From: Janthinobacterium sp. 1_2014MBL_MicDiv | GTDB lineage: Bacteria; Pseudomonadota; Gammaproteobacteria; Burkholderiales; Burkholderiaceae_D | Direction of reading: 5' to 3' | Length of the DNA stretch: 64,000 bases | NCBI RefSeq assembly: GCF_001865675.1 | Contig: NZ_CP011319.1 | Coordinates: 2,356,001-2,420,000, forward strand | In this document: positions 18,167 through 27,135 of the stretch, one piece after another | Position numbering within the stretch: position 1 is the stretch's first letter | Layout of the letters: every line of letters begins with the position of its first letter | Translations under genes and position numbers: made by a program | Notes under the pieces: generated by a model | Databases searched by the model: none | What the model saw: the letters and a program-made list of their open reading frames with translations, nothing else | What the model was told of the DNA's origin: nothing

Positions 18167-19849
18167 ATGAATGCCTTTGACACGCATGAAGTTTTCAACC
18201 AGGCGACGCCGTTCGAGAACGTCAACCTGTTCGCCTGCGATCCGGCGCTGATCGAGGCGCTGCTGCGCGAGGGCGGCGGCGCCGCGCTGCAGGAACTCGA
18301 TGCGCTGGGCGAAAGGCTGGGCCGCGCCGAGACGATCGCGCTGGCGCGCCTGGCGAATATCCATACGCCGGAGCTGCAGCAGTTCGACCGCGCCGGGCGC
18401 CGCATCGACGAAGTGCTGTTCCACCCGGCCTGGCATGAGCTGATGGCCATCCTCGTCGGCGCCGGCGCGCATGCCTCGCCATGGGCCGCGCCCGGTCCGG
18501 GCGCCCAGGTGGCGCGCGCGGCCGCCTATCTATTAGTGGGGCAGCTGGAAAACGGCACGCAATGTCCGGTGACGATGACGTATGCCTCGGTGCCGGCCCT
18601 GCGCCAGGCCCTTGATCTGCCGCAAATTGCCGAGCGCTGGCTGCCGAAGATATTGTCGCGCCACTACGACCCCCGCTCGCTGCCCGTGGAGCAGAAGCGC
18701 GGCGCCCTGGTCGGCATGGGCATGACGGAAAAGCAGGGCGGCTCCGACGTGCGCAGCAACACGACGCGGGCCACGCGCGTGCCGCCGGCCGAGGCGCGCA
18801 CCCTGTTTGGCGGGCAGGCGGACGGCGCCTGGCGCATCGTCGGCCATAAGTGGTTTTTTTCGGCGCCGCAAAGCGATGCCCATCTGATCCTGGCGCAGGC
18901 GGACGAGGAGGGGCTGTCGTGCTTTTTCCTGCCCCGCTTCCTGCCCGACGGCAGCCGCAACGCCATCCGCGTGCAGCGCCTGAAGGACAAGCTGGGCAAC
19001 CGCTCGAATGCGTCGTCGGAAGTGGAGTTCGCCAACGCCTACGGCTGGCTGGTGGGCCAGCCGGGGCGGGGGATCCCCACGATACTGGAAATGGCCAGCC
19101 ACACGCGCCTCGATTGCGTGCTGGGCAGCACCGGCATCATGCGCGCCGCCTTGAGCCAGGCGCTGCACCATGCGCGCCAGCGGGCCGCGTTCGGCAAGCC
19201 GCTCGTCGAGCAGCCGCTGATGCAGAACGTGCTGGCCGACCTGGCGCTGGAATCGGAAGCGGCCACCGCGCTCGCGCTGCGCCTGGCGCGTTGCTTCGAT
19301 GAAAAGGACGATCCGCAGCAAGCCATGCTGGCGCGCGTGCTGACGCCGGCCGGCAAGTACTGGATCTGCAAGCGCGGCCCCGGCTTCGGCGCGGAAGCCA
19401 TGGAAGTGCTGGGCGGCACCGGCTACGTGGAAGACGCGCCGCTGGCGCGCCTGTACCGCGAGCTGCCCGTCAACTCGATCTGGGAAGGCTCGGGCAACGT
19501 CATGTGTCTCGATGTCTTGCGCGCGTTCGGCAAGTCGCCGGCCGCGCGCGATGCCCTGGCGGCCGAGCTGGCGCTGGCCGGCGATGACGATGCCACGTTC
19601 GCCGGCTACCGCGCGCGCCTGCTGGCCGACCTGGACGGGGCGCAAACGGATGAATTTGGCGCCAGGCGGCTGGCCGAACGCATCGTGCTGGCCGTGCAGG
19701 GCGGCTTGCTGCTGCGCCACGCGCCGCCATGCGTCGCGCAAGCTTTCCTGGACTCGCGTCTGGCGCAGGCGCCGGGCGGCGCGTATGGCCGCTTGCCGGC
19801 CGGCACCGATTGCGCGGCCATCCTGGCGCGCGCGCTGCGCGAGTATTGA
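18167..19849 (+). CDS. aidB: AidB-type acyl-CoA dehydrogenase (alkylation response)
   Basis: A 560-residue flavoprotein much closer to E. coli AidB (541 aa) than to metabolic acyl-CoA dehydrogenases. Shared stretches include THEVFNQ..PFENVNL at the start, GMGMTEKQGGSDV followed by SNTTRA, GHKWFFSAPQSDAHL, RLKDKLGNRSNASSEVEF and LPVNSIWEGSGNVMCLDVLR. AidB binds FAD and DNA and is induced with the Ada alkylation response; its protective chemistry is still debated. The start at 18167 has a GGGAG Shine-Dalgarno seven bases upstream. No ada or alkB gene is nearby. Confidence 0.88.
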   Translation: MNAFDTHEVFNQATPFENVNLFACDPALIEALLREGGGAALQELDALGERLGRAETIALARLANIHTPELQQFDRAGRRIDEVLFHPAWHELMAILVGAGAHASPWAAPGPGAQVARAAAYLLVGQLENGTQCPVTMTYASVPALRQALDLPQIAERWLPKILSRHYDPRSLPVEQKRGALVGMGMTEKQGGSDVRSNTTRATRVPPAEARTLFGGQADGAWRIVGHKWFFSAPQSDAHLILAQADEEGLSCFFLPRFLPDGSRNAIRVQRLKDKLGNRSNASSEVEFANAYGWLVGQPGRGIPTILEMASHTRLDCVLGSTGIMRAALSQALHHARQRAAFGKPLVEQPLMQNVLADLALESEAATALALRLARCFDEKDDPQQAMLARVLTPAGKYWICKRGPGFGAEAMEVLGGTGYVEDAPLARLYRELPVNSIWEGSGNVMCLDVLRAFGKSPAARDALAAELALAGDDDATFAGYRARLLADLDGAQTDEFGARRLAERIVLAVQGGLLLRHAPPCVAQAFLDSRLAQAPGGAYGRLPAGTDCAAILARALREY

Positions 19850-20039
19850 GGAGGGCGGGGCAGGACGCCGCGCTGGCCCCGCGCGGCGCGGAAAGCGGAT
19901 TTTTGTATGCAATGTCGAAAATTCCGGCCACAGGCGGGCTGTGGGCTGGGATAATGCTGGAATCCATCATTTTATCGACGCACAGCGCGTTTGCGGCCAT
20001 GCATGCCGCCGCGCCAGAGAGTAGAGAAAGAAAAATAAC

Positions 20040-20690
20040 ATGAAACAAGATCCACGCTTCCCCAATCTGTTCATTACCGACCATCCCTTGATCCAGCACA
20101 AACTGAGCCACATGCGCGAGCACGACACGTCGACGCGCACCTTCCGCGAATTGCTCAAGGAAATCACCTTGCTGATGGGTTATGAAATCACGCGCGACTT
20201 GCCGCTGACGACGCGCGAAATCAAGACGCCGCTGGTGACCATCGACGCGCCCGTCATTGCGGGCAAGAAACTGGCCATCGTGCCCATCCTGCGCGCCGGC
20301 ATCGGCATGAGCGATGGCCTGCTGAACCTGGTGCCGTCGGCGCGCGTGGGCCACATCGGCGTGTACCGCGACCCGGCCACCCACATGCCCGTGGAATACC
20401 TGGTGCGCCTGCCGGACTTGAACGAGCGCACCTTCATCCTGTGCGATCCGATGGTGGCGACCGGCAATTCGGCCGTGTACGCCGTCGACGTGCTGAAGAA
20501 ACGCGGCGTGACCGACGAGCAGATCATCTTCCTGGCGCTGGTGGCCGCACCGGAAGGCGTCACCGTGTTCCAGAACGCGCACCCGAACGTCAAGATGTTC
20601 TGCGCCGCGCTCGATTCGCACCTCGACGACCACGCCTACATCGTGCCGGGCCTGGGCGACGCCGGCGACCGTATCTTCGGTACCAAGTAA
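20040..20690 (+). CDS. upp: Uracil phosphoribosyltransferase
   Basis: A 216-residue enzyme converting uracil and PRPP to UMP in pyrimidine salvage. It starts MKQDPRFPNLFITDHPLIQH and carries the type I PRTase PRPP-binding loop CDPMVATGNSAVYAVD and the C-terminal uracil-binding PGLGDAGDRIFGTK. Normal length is about 208-216. The HPt gene starts 22 bp downstream on the same strand, so they may be cotranscribed. Confidence 0.95.
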   Translation: MKQDPRFPNLFITDHPLIQHKLSHMREHDTSTRTFRELLKEITLLMGYEITRDLPLTTREIKTPLVTIDAPVIAGKKLAIVPILRAGIGMSDGLLNLVPSARVGHIGVYRDPATHMPVEYLVRLPDLNERTFILCDPMVATGNSAVYAVDVLKKRGVTDEQIIFLALVAAPEGVTVFQNAHPNVKMFCAALDSHLDDHAYIVPGLGDAGDRIFGTK

Positions 20691-20712
20691 GCGTTTTCAG
20701 GCGAGTATCGCG

Positions 20713-21075
20713 ATGGCAACCTTGATCGACCCGGATTTTCGCGCTCGTTTGCGCGCCTTGAACGACAAATATGCGGCTGGCGTGCCAGCCCTGATGCAAA
20801 CGATTGCCCAAGCGCAAGCACGTTGCGATGGCGAGGGGCCGCGCCTGGAGCCGCTGACGGAGCTGCACCGTGCGCTGCACGCGGTGGCCGGCTCGGCCGC
20901 CACCTTTGGTTTCGCCGCGCTGGGCCAGGAATGCAGGCGCATCGAGCAGCTGGTGCGCGTGCTGCTCAACGAGCCGGGGCCGGTGCTGACCGAGTGGCCG
21001 GTGCTGAGCGCGCAGGTGGGGGCGCTATTGCGCTGGGCGGAGCGCGATGCGGCCGCCACCCACTTCACTGCCTGA
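20713..21075 (+). CDS. HPt (histidine phosphotransfer) domain protein
   Basis: A 120-residue single-domain protein. LHRALHAVAGSAATFGFAAL is the HPt signature with phospho-accepting His56 (HAVAGSA). Stand-alone HPt proteins relay phosphate between hybrid kinases and response regulators; neither is adjacent, though the REC-EAL protein at 10390-12651 is in the same window. It starts 22 bp after upp. Confidence 0.8.
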   Translation: MATLIDPDFRARLRALNDKYAAGVPALMQTIAQAQARCDGEGPRLEPLTELHRALHAVAGSAATFGFAALGQECRRIEQLVRVLLNEPGPVLTEWPVLSAQVGALLRWAERDAAATHFTA

Positions 21076-21261
21076 ACGACCGCGTCATAGTGGGTGTGGT
21101 TGCAATGATTCATTTGATACAACGCAAAGCCCCCGCGTCGTAGATTAGGATATAGTGTGTCCATGCCGCTGGTACAGGGCGCCGCAAGACGGGGATTTGG
21201 CTATCAAAGTAGTGTTCGCAAGTTTATTTTGCGAAAGAATGGTTTTTCTCAGTTTTGTTGG

Positions 21262-21267
21262 TATAAT
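21262..21267 (+). promoter_or_regulatory. -10 element of the cold-shock gene and its long leader
   Basis: A perfect TATAAT in TTGGTATAATTGGGC. No good -35 is visible at 17 bp. Initiation a few bases downstream would leave a 5' leader of about 100 nt before the start at 21375, as is usual for cspA-type genes whose leader controls cold induction. Confidence 0.5.
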
Positions 21268-21374
21268 TGGGCATCGTTGGATTCGAGGTAGTAGTGCAGT
21301 TTGTCTGTCATTTCTTTCTTGCTTCAAACGATATAACGGGCGCAAGCCCAACTTAACTGAAATAGGAAATTGTA

Positions 21375-21578
21375 ATGGCAACTGGCATCGTAAAATGGTT
21401 CAATGATTCGAAGGGTTTCGGCTTTATTACCCCTGACGAAGGCGGCGAAGATCTGTTCGCTCACTTCTCGGCTATCCAGTCGAACGGCTTCAAGTCCCTG
21501 CAAGAGAACCAACGCGTTTCTTTTGAAGTGACCGCTGGCCCTAAAGGCAAGCAAGCTTCGAACATTCAGCCAATCTAA
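21375..21578 (+). CDS. Cold-shock protein, CspA family
   Basis: A 67-residue OB-fold nucleic-acid-binding protein. It shows GIVKWFNDSKGFGFITPD with the RNP1 motif KGFGFI and DLFAHFSAI with RNP2. Such proteins melt RNA structure during cold shock or growth transitions. Length and ends match the family exactly. A long leader precedes it and a strong terminator follows. Confidence 0.95.
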   Translation: MATGIVKWFNDSKGFGFITPDEGGEDLFAHFSAIQSNGFKSLQENQRVSFEVTAGPKGKQASNIQPI

Positions 21579-21603
21579 TACGCTGGATCAAACGAAATAA
21601 AGA

Positions 21604-21630
21604 AATCCTCGGTCTCCGAGGATTTTTTTT
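21604..21630 (+). terminator. Rho-independent terminator of the cold-shock gene
   Basis: A nine-base perfect stem (AATCCTCGG / CCGAGGATT, loop TCT) followed by eight T in a row. Confidence 0.9.
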
Positions 21631-21936
21631 CGCCTGAATTTCCGTAAGGCATGGGTTTTATGTGTTTTACGCGGACATTTTGCCCGTGCGCAGTCATTTG
21701 TCGGGCGGCTGCGCTGCAGCGTCGGGCGGGCAGGTCGGCCTGGCGCTTATGCGTATGCCTGCCTGCCCGCATTTCCCTGTCGTCACTGGGCTGGGAGGCG
21801 TCGGCTTAGGCTGCGCCATGCCGACCTGCGCCGCTGCTTGTCGCCGCTTTGTCTCATTGCTGACGGGCAAGCCTGCCTGGTCAGCGCAACTCTCCAAGCC
21901 GAGCTCTACGGCTTCTCCCGCTGACGTCTCGGCGCC
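21631..21936. other. Spacer with no recognisable gene
   Basis: GC-rich sequence between the csp terminator and the interspersed repeat at 21937. Several open frames exist but none shows a Shine-Dalgarno or family similarity I recognise. Confidence 0.5.
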
Positions 21937-22039
21937 GGACAAAGCCGTCGCGAGCGGAAGACAGGGGGGGCGAGAAGCGCAACGTAGTAAAGACCGGTGA
22001 GCATCGCCGGCCGCCTATGCCGATGCGCAGCAGGTTTGG
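21937..22039 (+). repeat. Interspersed short repeat, copy 2
   Basis: Shares GGACAAAGCCGTCGCGAGCG, CGAGAAGCGCAACGTA, GGTGAGCATCGCCGGCC and GCGCAGCAGGTTTGG with the copy at 26935-27055 (other strand), and its first three blocks with 14411-14500. It ends 10 bp before the LysR stop codon. Confidence 0.65.
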
Positions 22040-22049
22040 TCTCGCATCC

Positions 22050-22961
22050 TCAGAAAGCCGGTTCGCGCCAGTAATCGGCTTGCGAGTACGCATGCCGCAA
22101 AAAATCCACGAATGCCCGTATGCGCAGCGGCAAATGGCGGCGCTGGGCAAACACGGCGTAAATGTCGTTGCCCGGCGCGGCGAACTGGTCCAGTACCGTC
22201 ACCAGCTGGCCAGAAGCGATCTCGGCACCCACTTCCCACATCGAGCGCCACGCCAGTCCCTTGCCCGCCAGCGCCCAGTCGTGCAGCACTTCGCCATCGT
22301 TGCACACCATGTTGCCCGCCACCTTTAAAATCACATTCTTGCCGTTTTCGCGGAAGGTCCAGCCGCGCTGGCTGCCTTCGCTGCTGATTGCCAGGCAATT
22401 GTGTTTCGCCAGGTCGGCCGGGATGCGCGGCGTGCCCGCCCGTTTCAGGTAGGCGGGCGAGCCGACCAGCACGCGCTGGTTGTCGGCCAGCTTGGTGCTC
22501 ACGAGCGAGGAATCGGACAGGCTGGCGATGCGGATGGCCACGTCGATGCCTTCGCCGATCAGGTCGACGAGGCGGTCGTTCAGGTTCAGCGATACCGTCA
22601 CGTCGCGGTGCTCGGCCACGAATGAGGGGATCAGCGGCGCCACGTGCTGGCGGCCGAAGCCGGCCGGCGCGGAAATGAGCAGATGGCCGCTGGCTTTCAC
22701 GCTGCGCTCGGCCACGGCCGCTTCCGCCTCTTGCAGCTCGCCGAGGATGCGCTGGCAATCCTCGAGGAAGGCGGCACCTTCATTCGTCAGCGCCAGCTTG
22801 CGCGTCGTGCGCTGCAGCAATTTGACGCCCAGACGCTGTTCCAGGGCATCGAGGCGGCGGCCTATCATGGCCGGGGCGATGCCTTCCGCGCGCGCGGCGG
22901 CCGACAGGCTGCCCTTGGCGACGACTTCCACGAACGTCGATATTTGTCTGAACTGGCCCAT
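22050..22961 (-). CDS. LysR-family transcriptional regulator
   Basis: A 303-residue regulator. The N-terminal winged HTH is clear (FVEVVAKGSLSAAARAEG, then ALEQRLGVKLLQRTTRKLAL); residues 90-300 form the effector domain. It resembles the CrgA/DsdA-regulator branch (GHLLISAPAGFGRQHVAPL). It is divergent from aceB across a 215 bp spacer containing a perfect palindrome, so control of aceB and of itself is a reasonable inference. The effector is unknown. Confidence 0.88.
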   Translation of the reverse strand: MGQFRQISTFVEVVAKGSLSAAARAEGIAPAMIGRRLDALEQRLGVKLLQRTTRKLALTNEGAAFLEDCQRILGELQEAEAAVAERSVKASGHLLISAPAGFGRQHVAPLIPSFVAEHRDVTVSLNLNDRLVDLIGEGIDVAIRIASLSDSSLVSTKLADNQRVLVGSPAYLKRAGTPRIPADLAKHNCLAISSEGSQRGWTFRENGKNVILKVAGNMVCNDGEVLHDWALAGKGLAWRSMWEVGAEIASGQLVTVLDQFAAPGNDIYAVFAQRRHLPLRIRAFVDFLRHAYSQADYWREPAF

Positions 22962-23035
22962 GCTTGTTCTCGTTATGTCGTCACTTGTGATAAAAACGCA
23001 TAGATGAAGTGATTTTTAGTCTCGTTTCCATGCCT

Positions 23036-23052
23036 TATAGTGCAATACTATA
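23036..23052. promoter_or_regulatory. Candidate LysR operator in the lysR-aceB spacer
   Basis: TATAGTGCAATACTATA has perfect six-base arms (TATAGT / ACTATA) around GCAAT and fits the T-N11-A dyad of LysR-type regulators. It lies 75 bp from the lysR start and 125 bp from aceB. Confidence 0.5.
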
Positions 23053-23176
23053 GAACAAAAGCGCCGCCCGGCAGAGTGTTTTCGCGTCTCTGTCCAGCTT
23101 GCCCGCACAGTCGTTCGGCTTATACTTGGATCACCAGATTACCTTTGCTTATATTTACTAAAAACCGGAGAACTTC

Positions 23177-24775
23177 ATGACGCAGAGCACAATCCCCCTT
23201 CCCGAAGGCATGCAAATCACGGGCGCCATCGCCCCCGGCTACGAACAGATCCTGACGCCCGATGCGCTGGCGCTGGTGGCCAAGCTGACGCGCGCGTTCG
23301 AGCCGCGCCGCCAGGAATTGCTGGCCGTGCGCGTGGAGCGCGCCAAGCGTCTCGATGCGGGCGAGCGTCCCGATTTCCTGCCAGAAACCGCACACATCCG
23401 CGACGGCGACTGGAAGATTGCGCCGATCCCGAAGGCGCTGGAATGCCGCCGTGTGGAAATTACCGGTCCCGTCGAGCGCAAGATGGTCATCAACGCGTTC
23501 AATTCCGGCGCCGACAGCTACATGACGGACTTCGAGGATTCGAACACGCCGAACTGGGACAACCAGCTGACGGGCCAGATCAATATGTTTGACGCCGTGC
23601 GCAAGACGATTTCGCTCGAGCAAAATGGCAAGTCGTACAAGCTGAACGACAAGATCGCCACCCTGGTCGTGCGTCCGCGCGGCTGGCACCTCGATGAAAA
23701 ACACGTGCTGGTCGATGGCAAGCGCATTTCGGGCGGCATCTTCGATTTCGCCCTGTTCATGTTCCATAACGCCAAGGAGCAACTGGCGCGCGGTGCCGGC
23801 CCGTATTTCTACCTGCCGAAGATGGAATCGCACCTGGAAGCGCGCCTGTGGAACGACATCTTCGTCATGACGCAAAATGAGCTGGGCTTGCCACAGGGCA
23901 CGATCAAGGCCACCGTGCTGATCGAAACCATCCTCGCCGCCTTCGAAATGGATGAAATCCTGTACGAACTGAAGGAGCACAGCTCGGGCCTGAACGCGGG
24001 CCGCTGGGATTACATCTTCTCGTGCATCAAGAAATTCAAGCTGGACAAGGATTTCTGCCTGGCCGACCGCGCCAAGGTCACCATGACGGCGCCATTCATG
24101 CGCGCCTACGCCTTGCTGCTGCTGAAAACCTGCCACAAGCGCGGCGCACCGGCCATCGGCGGCATGGCGGCCTTGATCCCGATCAAGAATGATCCGGAAA
24201 AGAACGACATCGCCATGGGCGGCGTGCGCAACGACAAGGCACGCGATGCCACCGACGGCTACGACGGCGGCTGGGTCGCCCATCCTGGCCTGGTAGAACT
24301 GGCCATGGGCGAGTTCACGAAAGTGCTGGGCGACAAGCCGAACCAGATCGAAAAGCAGCGTCCCGACATCGACGTCAAGGCGTCGGACTTGCTGAATTTC
24401 CAGCCGGAAGCGCCGATCACGGAAGCGGGCTTGCGCTACAACATCAACGTGGGCATCCACTACCTGGGCAGCTGGCTGGCCGGCAATGGTTGCGTGCCTA
24501 TCCACAATCTGATGGAAGACGCGGCCACGGCCGAGATCAGCCGCTCGCAAGTGTGGCAGTGGATCCGTTCGAGCAAGGGCGTGCTGGAAGATGGCCGCAA
24601 GGTGACGGCCGAGATGGTGCGCGCCATGATTCCGGAAGAGCTGGCGAAGGTGCAGCGCGATGCGCCAGGCGGCGACGGCCCGACTTACGTGCGCGCCGGC
24701 CAGATTTTCGAGGAAATGTCGACGTCGGAGTCGTTTGCTGAATTCCTGACCTTGCCGCTGTACGAAGAAATCTGA
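23177..24775 (+). CDS. aceB: Malate synthase A
   Basis: A 532-residue enzyme of the glyoxylate bypass, condensing glyoxylate and acetyl-CoA to malate. The family signature KEHSSGLNAGRWDYIFS is present, with MTDFEDSNTPNWDNQ and VRPRGWHLDEKH upstream. The length fits isoform A (about 530) rather than the 720-residue isoform G. aceA (isocitrate lyase) is not in the window. Regulation by the divergent LysR protein is inferred. A terminator follows. Confidence 0.95.
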   Translation: MTQSTIPLPEGMQITGAIAPGYEQILTPDALALVAKLTRAFEPRRQELLAVRVERAKRLDAGERPDFLPETAHIRDGDWKIAPIPKALECRRVEITGPVERKMVINAFNSGADSYMTDFEDSNTPNWDNQLTGQINMFDAVRKTISLEQNGKSYKLNDKIATLVVRPRGWHLDEKHVLVDGKRISGGIFDFALFMFHNAKEQLARGAGPYFYLPKMESHLEARLWNDIFVMTQNELGLPQGTIKATVLIETILAAFEMDEILYELKEHSSGLNAGRWDYIFSCIKKFKLDKDFCLADRAKVTMTAPFMRAYALLLLKTCHKRGAPAIGGMAALIPIKNDPEKNDIAMGGVRNDKARDATDGYDGGWVAHPGLVELAMGEFTKVLGDKPNQIEKQRPDIDVKASDLLNFQPEAPITEAGLRYNINVGIHYLGSWLAGNGCVPIHNLMEDAATAEISRSQVWQWIRSSKGVLEDGRKVTAEMVRAMIPEELAKVQRDAPGGDGPTYVRAGQIFEEMSTSESFAEFLTLPLYEEI

Positions 24776-24794
24776 TCCTGATCAAGAGCTATGT

Positions 24795-24837
24795 AAAAAA
24801 ATCCCGGCAGATGCTTTTGGCGCTGTCGGGATTTTTG
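24795..24837 (+). terminator. Rho-independent terminator of aceB
   Basis: Stem ATCCCGGCAG (24801-24810) with CTGTCGGGAT (24823-24832), preceded by A7 and followed by TTTTT; 25 bp after the aceB stop codon and possibly bidirectional. Confidence 0.85.
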
Positions 24838-24853
24838 TATTGATGTCTGCGCG

Positions 24854-24891
24854 CCTGACAACACCGTCGCGACGTGCGGCAGGTTTGCTCA
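24854..24891 (+). repeat. Possible truncated copy of the interspersed short repeat
   Basis: CTGACAACACCGTCGCGA matches the left end and GCGGCAGGTTTG the right end of the copies at 21937 and 26935, with the middle missing. As at 22040-22052, it lies just outside the stop codon of a minus-strand gene. Short, so only suggestive. Confidence 0.35.
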
Positions 24892-24898
24892 GGTGTCC

Positions 24899-25708
24899 TC
24901 AGAAATTATTCTTCCACATGCGCAGTGCGGCAAACGCTTCCACCGGCGAGGCGTCGGCGGCCAGCTTGCCTTCCACCTTCAGGCTGGTCAGGATGGCCGG
25001 TTCGCGGTAGCGCAGGAAGGGGTTCGTCGCTTTCTCCAGTGCAATGGTCGACGGCACGGTGGCCAGGCCTTGCTGGCGCTTTTCCGTGTCGATGGCGACG
25101 CGCTCCTGCAGGGCCAGGTTGCCCGGCTCGACGGCGCTGGCGAAGCGCAGATTGGACAAGGTGTACTCATGCGCGCAAAATACCTCGGTATCGTCGGGCA
25201 GGGCGGCCAGCTTGCCCAGCGAATCGGCCATCTGACCCGGCGTGCCTTCGAACAGGCGGCCGCAGCCGCCGGCAAACAGCGTGTCGCCGGAAAACAGCCA
25301 TGGGGCGCTACCGCGCTCGTCGCGCTGGCGCACATAGGCGATATGGCCCTTGGTGTGGCCGGGCACGTCGATGACCGTCAGCTGCAAGCCCAGCTCGGGC
25401 ACATAGGCGACATCGCCTTCGGCAAGCGGTTCCGTGATGGCTGTGATAGCCTCATTGCGTGGGCCGAAGACGGGCACGGCGAAATGCTGCAACAATTCAG
25501 GTACGCCGCCCGTGTGGTCGGCATGGTGGTGCGTGAGTAAAATGGCGGACAGGGTCAACTGATGGGTTTTAAGCGCATCGAGGATGGCCATCGCATCGCC
25601 GGGGTCGACGACGGCGGCATGGCGGCCATCATGGATCAGCCACAGGTAGTTGTCGGCAAAGGCGGGCACGGCAAGTACCGATAAAGCGTGTTCAGGGGAA
25701 TGGGTCAT
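24899..25708 (-). CDS. gloB: Hydroxyacylglutathione hydrolase (glyoxalase II)
   Basis: A 269-residue metallo-beta-lactamase-fold enzyme that hydrolyses S-D-lactoylglutathione to D-lactate and glutathione, the second step of methylglyoxal detoxification. The metal-binding motif LLTHHHADHTGG is intact, with SVLAVPAFADNYLWLIHDG at the N-terminus and FSGDTLFAGGCGRLFEGT downstream. The length fits. It is divergent from the methyltransferase gene with only 19 bp between start codons, so promoters must overlap the coding ends. This arrangement is common in proteobacteria. Confidence 0.93.
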   Translation of the reverse strand: MTHSPEHALSVLAVPAFADNYLWLIHDGRHAAVVDPGDAMAILDALKTHQLTLSAILLTHHHADHTGGVPELLQHFAVPVFGPRNEAITAITEPLAEGDVAYVPELGLQLTVIDVPGHTKGHIAYVRQRDERGSAPWLFSGDTLFAGGCGRLFEGTPGQMADSLGKLAALPDDTEVFCAHEYTLSNLRFASAVEPGNLALQERVAIDTEKRQQGLATVPSTIALEKATNPFLRYREPAILTSLKVEGKLAADASPVEAFAALRMWKNNF

Positions 25709-25727
25709 GAGTCAAAGAGAAAACTGA

Positions 25728-26504
25728 ATGGACAGTGTGGCATCCGAAAAATCCATTATAGCGCTTGACGGCTGGCTGCAGACGCCGGCCGGTCTGTACG
25801 TGCGTGCCTGGGAGCAGCAATGCCTCGACAGCCTGACGGTCGACATCTTCGGTTTTAACGCGGTGCAGATCGGCTTGCCCCAGCTCGACGCGCTGGCCGC
25901 CAGCCGCATGCCGAACAAATGGCTGCTCGATTCGCGGCTGCCGTCGCGCCCGCCGCAAGAGAGCCGTTTGACCCTGGTGGCCGCTTTCGACGAGCTGCCG
26001 TTCGACTCGCAAAGCCTGGACCTGGTGGTGCTGCCGCACGTGCTCGAGTTTGCCGCCGAGCCGCACCAGGTTCTGCGCGAAGTCGAGCGCGTGCTGATAC
26101 CGGAAGGGCGCGTGATCGTCTGCGGCTTCAATCCGGCCAGCCTGTGGGGCGCGCGCCAGGGCTTGAGCCGCGTGACGGGCCGCCATTACCTGCCGCAGGC
26201 GGGCGAGCTGATCTCTATGCCGCGCATGAAAGACTGGTTAAAATTGCTGAACATGGGCGTCAGCCAAAGCCATTTCGGCTGCTACGCGCCCGCCTGCAAG
26301 ACGGAAAAATGGCTGCGCCGCAACGCCTTCATGGACAAGGCCGGTGCGCGCTGGTGGCCATATCTGGGCGCAGTGTATATAGTGCAGGCGATCAAGCGCG
26401 TCAAAGGGATGCGTTTGATCGGTCCGGCGTGGACCAAGAAACCGGCGACGGCGCCCGCAGGCGCACCGGTCACGAATAAAAGGCGGGAACAGCAAGATGG
26501 ATAA
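25728..26504 (+). CDS. Class I SAM-dependent methyltransferase
   Basis: A 258-residue protein with a Methyltransf_11-like fold: the acidic region AAFDELPFDSQSLDLVVLPH, then VLREVERVLIPEGRVIVCGFNP. The N-terminal glycine loop is poorly conserved. Its place between gloB and rnhA is conserved in many beta- and gammaproteobacteria, though the substrate is unknown. It overlaps rnhA by 8 bp, so the two are coupled. The Lys/Arg-rich tail (KRREQQDG) is encoded in the overlap region. Confidence 0.82.
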   Translation: MDSVASEKSIIALDGWLQTPAGLYVRAWEQQCLDSLTVDIFGFNAVQIGLPQLDALAASRMPNKWLLDSRLPSRPPQESRLTLVAAFDELPFDSQSLDLVVLPHVLEFAAEPHQVLREVERVLIPEGRVIVCGFNPASLWGARQGLSRVTGRHYLPQAGELISMPRMKDWLKLLNMGVSQSHFGCYAPACKTEKWLRRNAFMDKAGARWWPYLGAVYIVQAIKRVKGMRLIGPAWTKKPATAPAGAPVTNKRREQQDG

Positions 26505-26934
26505 GGTAGAAATTTACGCCGATGGCGCATGCAAGGGCAATCCCGGCACGGGCGGCTGGGGCGCGCTGATGGTCGCCGATGGCGCCAAGAAAGAAATTTA
26601 CGGCGGGGAACTGAATACGACGAATAACCGCATGGAATTGAAGGCCGTGATCGAAGCCTTGACGGCGCTCAAACGCCCCTGCCAGGTCGTGATGTATACC
26701 GATAGCCAGTATGTCCAGAAGGGCATCAGCGAATGGATCCACGGCTGGAAGGCGCGCGGTTGGAAAACCGCGGCCAAGGCGCCCGTGAAAAACGTCGACC
26801 TGTGGCAGGCGCTGGACACGGCCCAGGCCGTCCATGAGGTCGAATGGCGCTGGGTGCGCGGCCACAATGGCCATCCGGGCAATGAGCGGGCCGATGCGCT
26901 GGCCAACCTGGGCGTGGAAACCGTACGCGCCTGA
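26497..26934 (+). CDS. rnhA: Ribonuclease HI
   Basis: A 145-residue enzyme degrading RNA in RNA-DNA hybrids. The four catalytic acids are present: Asp9 (EIYADGACKGNPG), Glu47 (TTNNRMELKA), Asp69 (YTDSQYVQKG) and Asp133 (GNERADALAN), together with the VRGHNGHPGN loop. The length is standard. It overlaps the methyltransferase gene and is followed by a repeat element and dnaQ. Confidence 0.96.
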   Translation: MDKVEIYADGACKGNPGTGGWGALMVADGAKKEIYGGELNTTNNRMELKAVIEALTALKRPCQVVMYTDSQYVQKGISEWIHGWKARGWKTAAKAPVKNVDLWQALDTAQAVHEVEWRWVRGHNGHPGNERADALANLGVETVRA

Positions 26935-27055
26935 GAACGTCCTGCCAAACCTGCTGCGCGTCGCGCCTTGCGGCCTGTGATGCTGACCGTAGCTGCGTAC
27001 GGTTGCGCTTCTCGACCACAAATCACTGCCGCTTGCTACGGTTTGTAGGACGTTC
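26935..27055 (-). repeat. 121 bp element with terminal inverted repeats (interspersed repeat copy 3)
   Basis: Begins exactly after the rnhA stop. The ends are inverted: GAACGTCCTGCCAAACC on the left and the complement of GAACGTCCTACAAACC on the right. On the minus strand it carries GTCGAGAAGCGCAACCGTA and CTACGGTCAGCATCACAGGC, linking it to 14411-14500 and 21937-22039. MITE-like by structure. Confidence 0.7.
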
Positions 27056-27135
27056 AAGCACACTGTGATTCGATTACGATACGCAGGTTTGTTATACTGT
27101 GCGCTTCGCTTTTTGCTTTTAAGACTGAATCCCCC

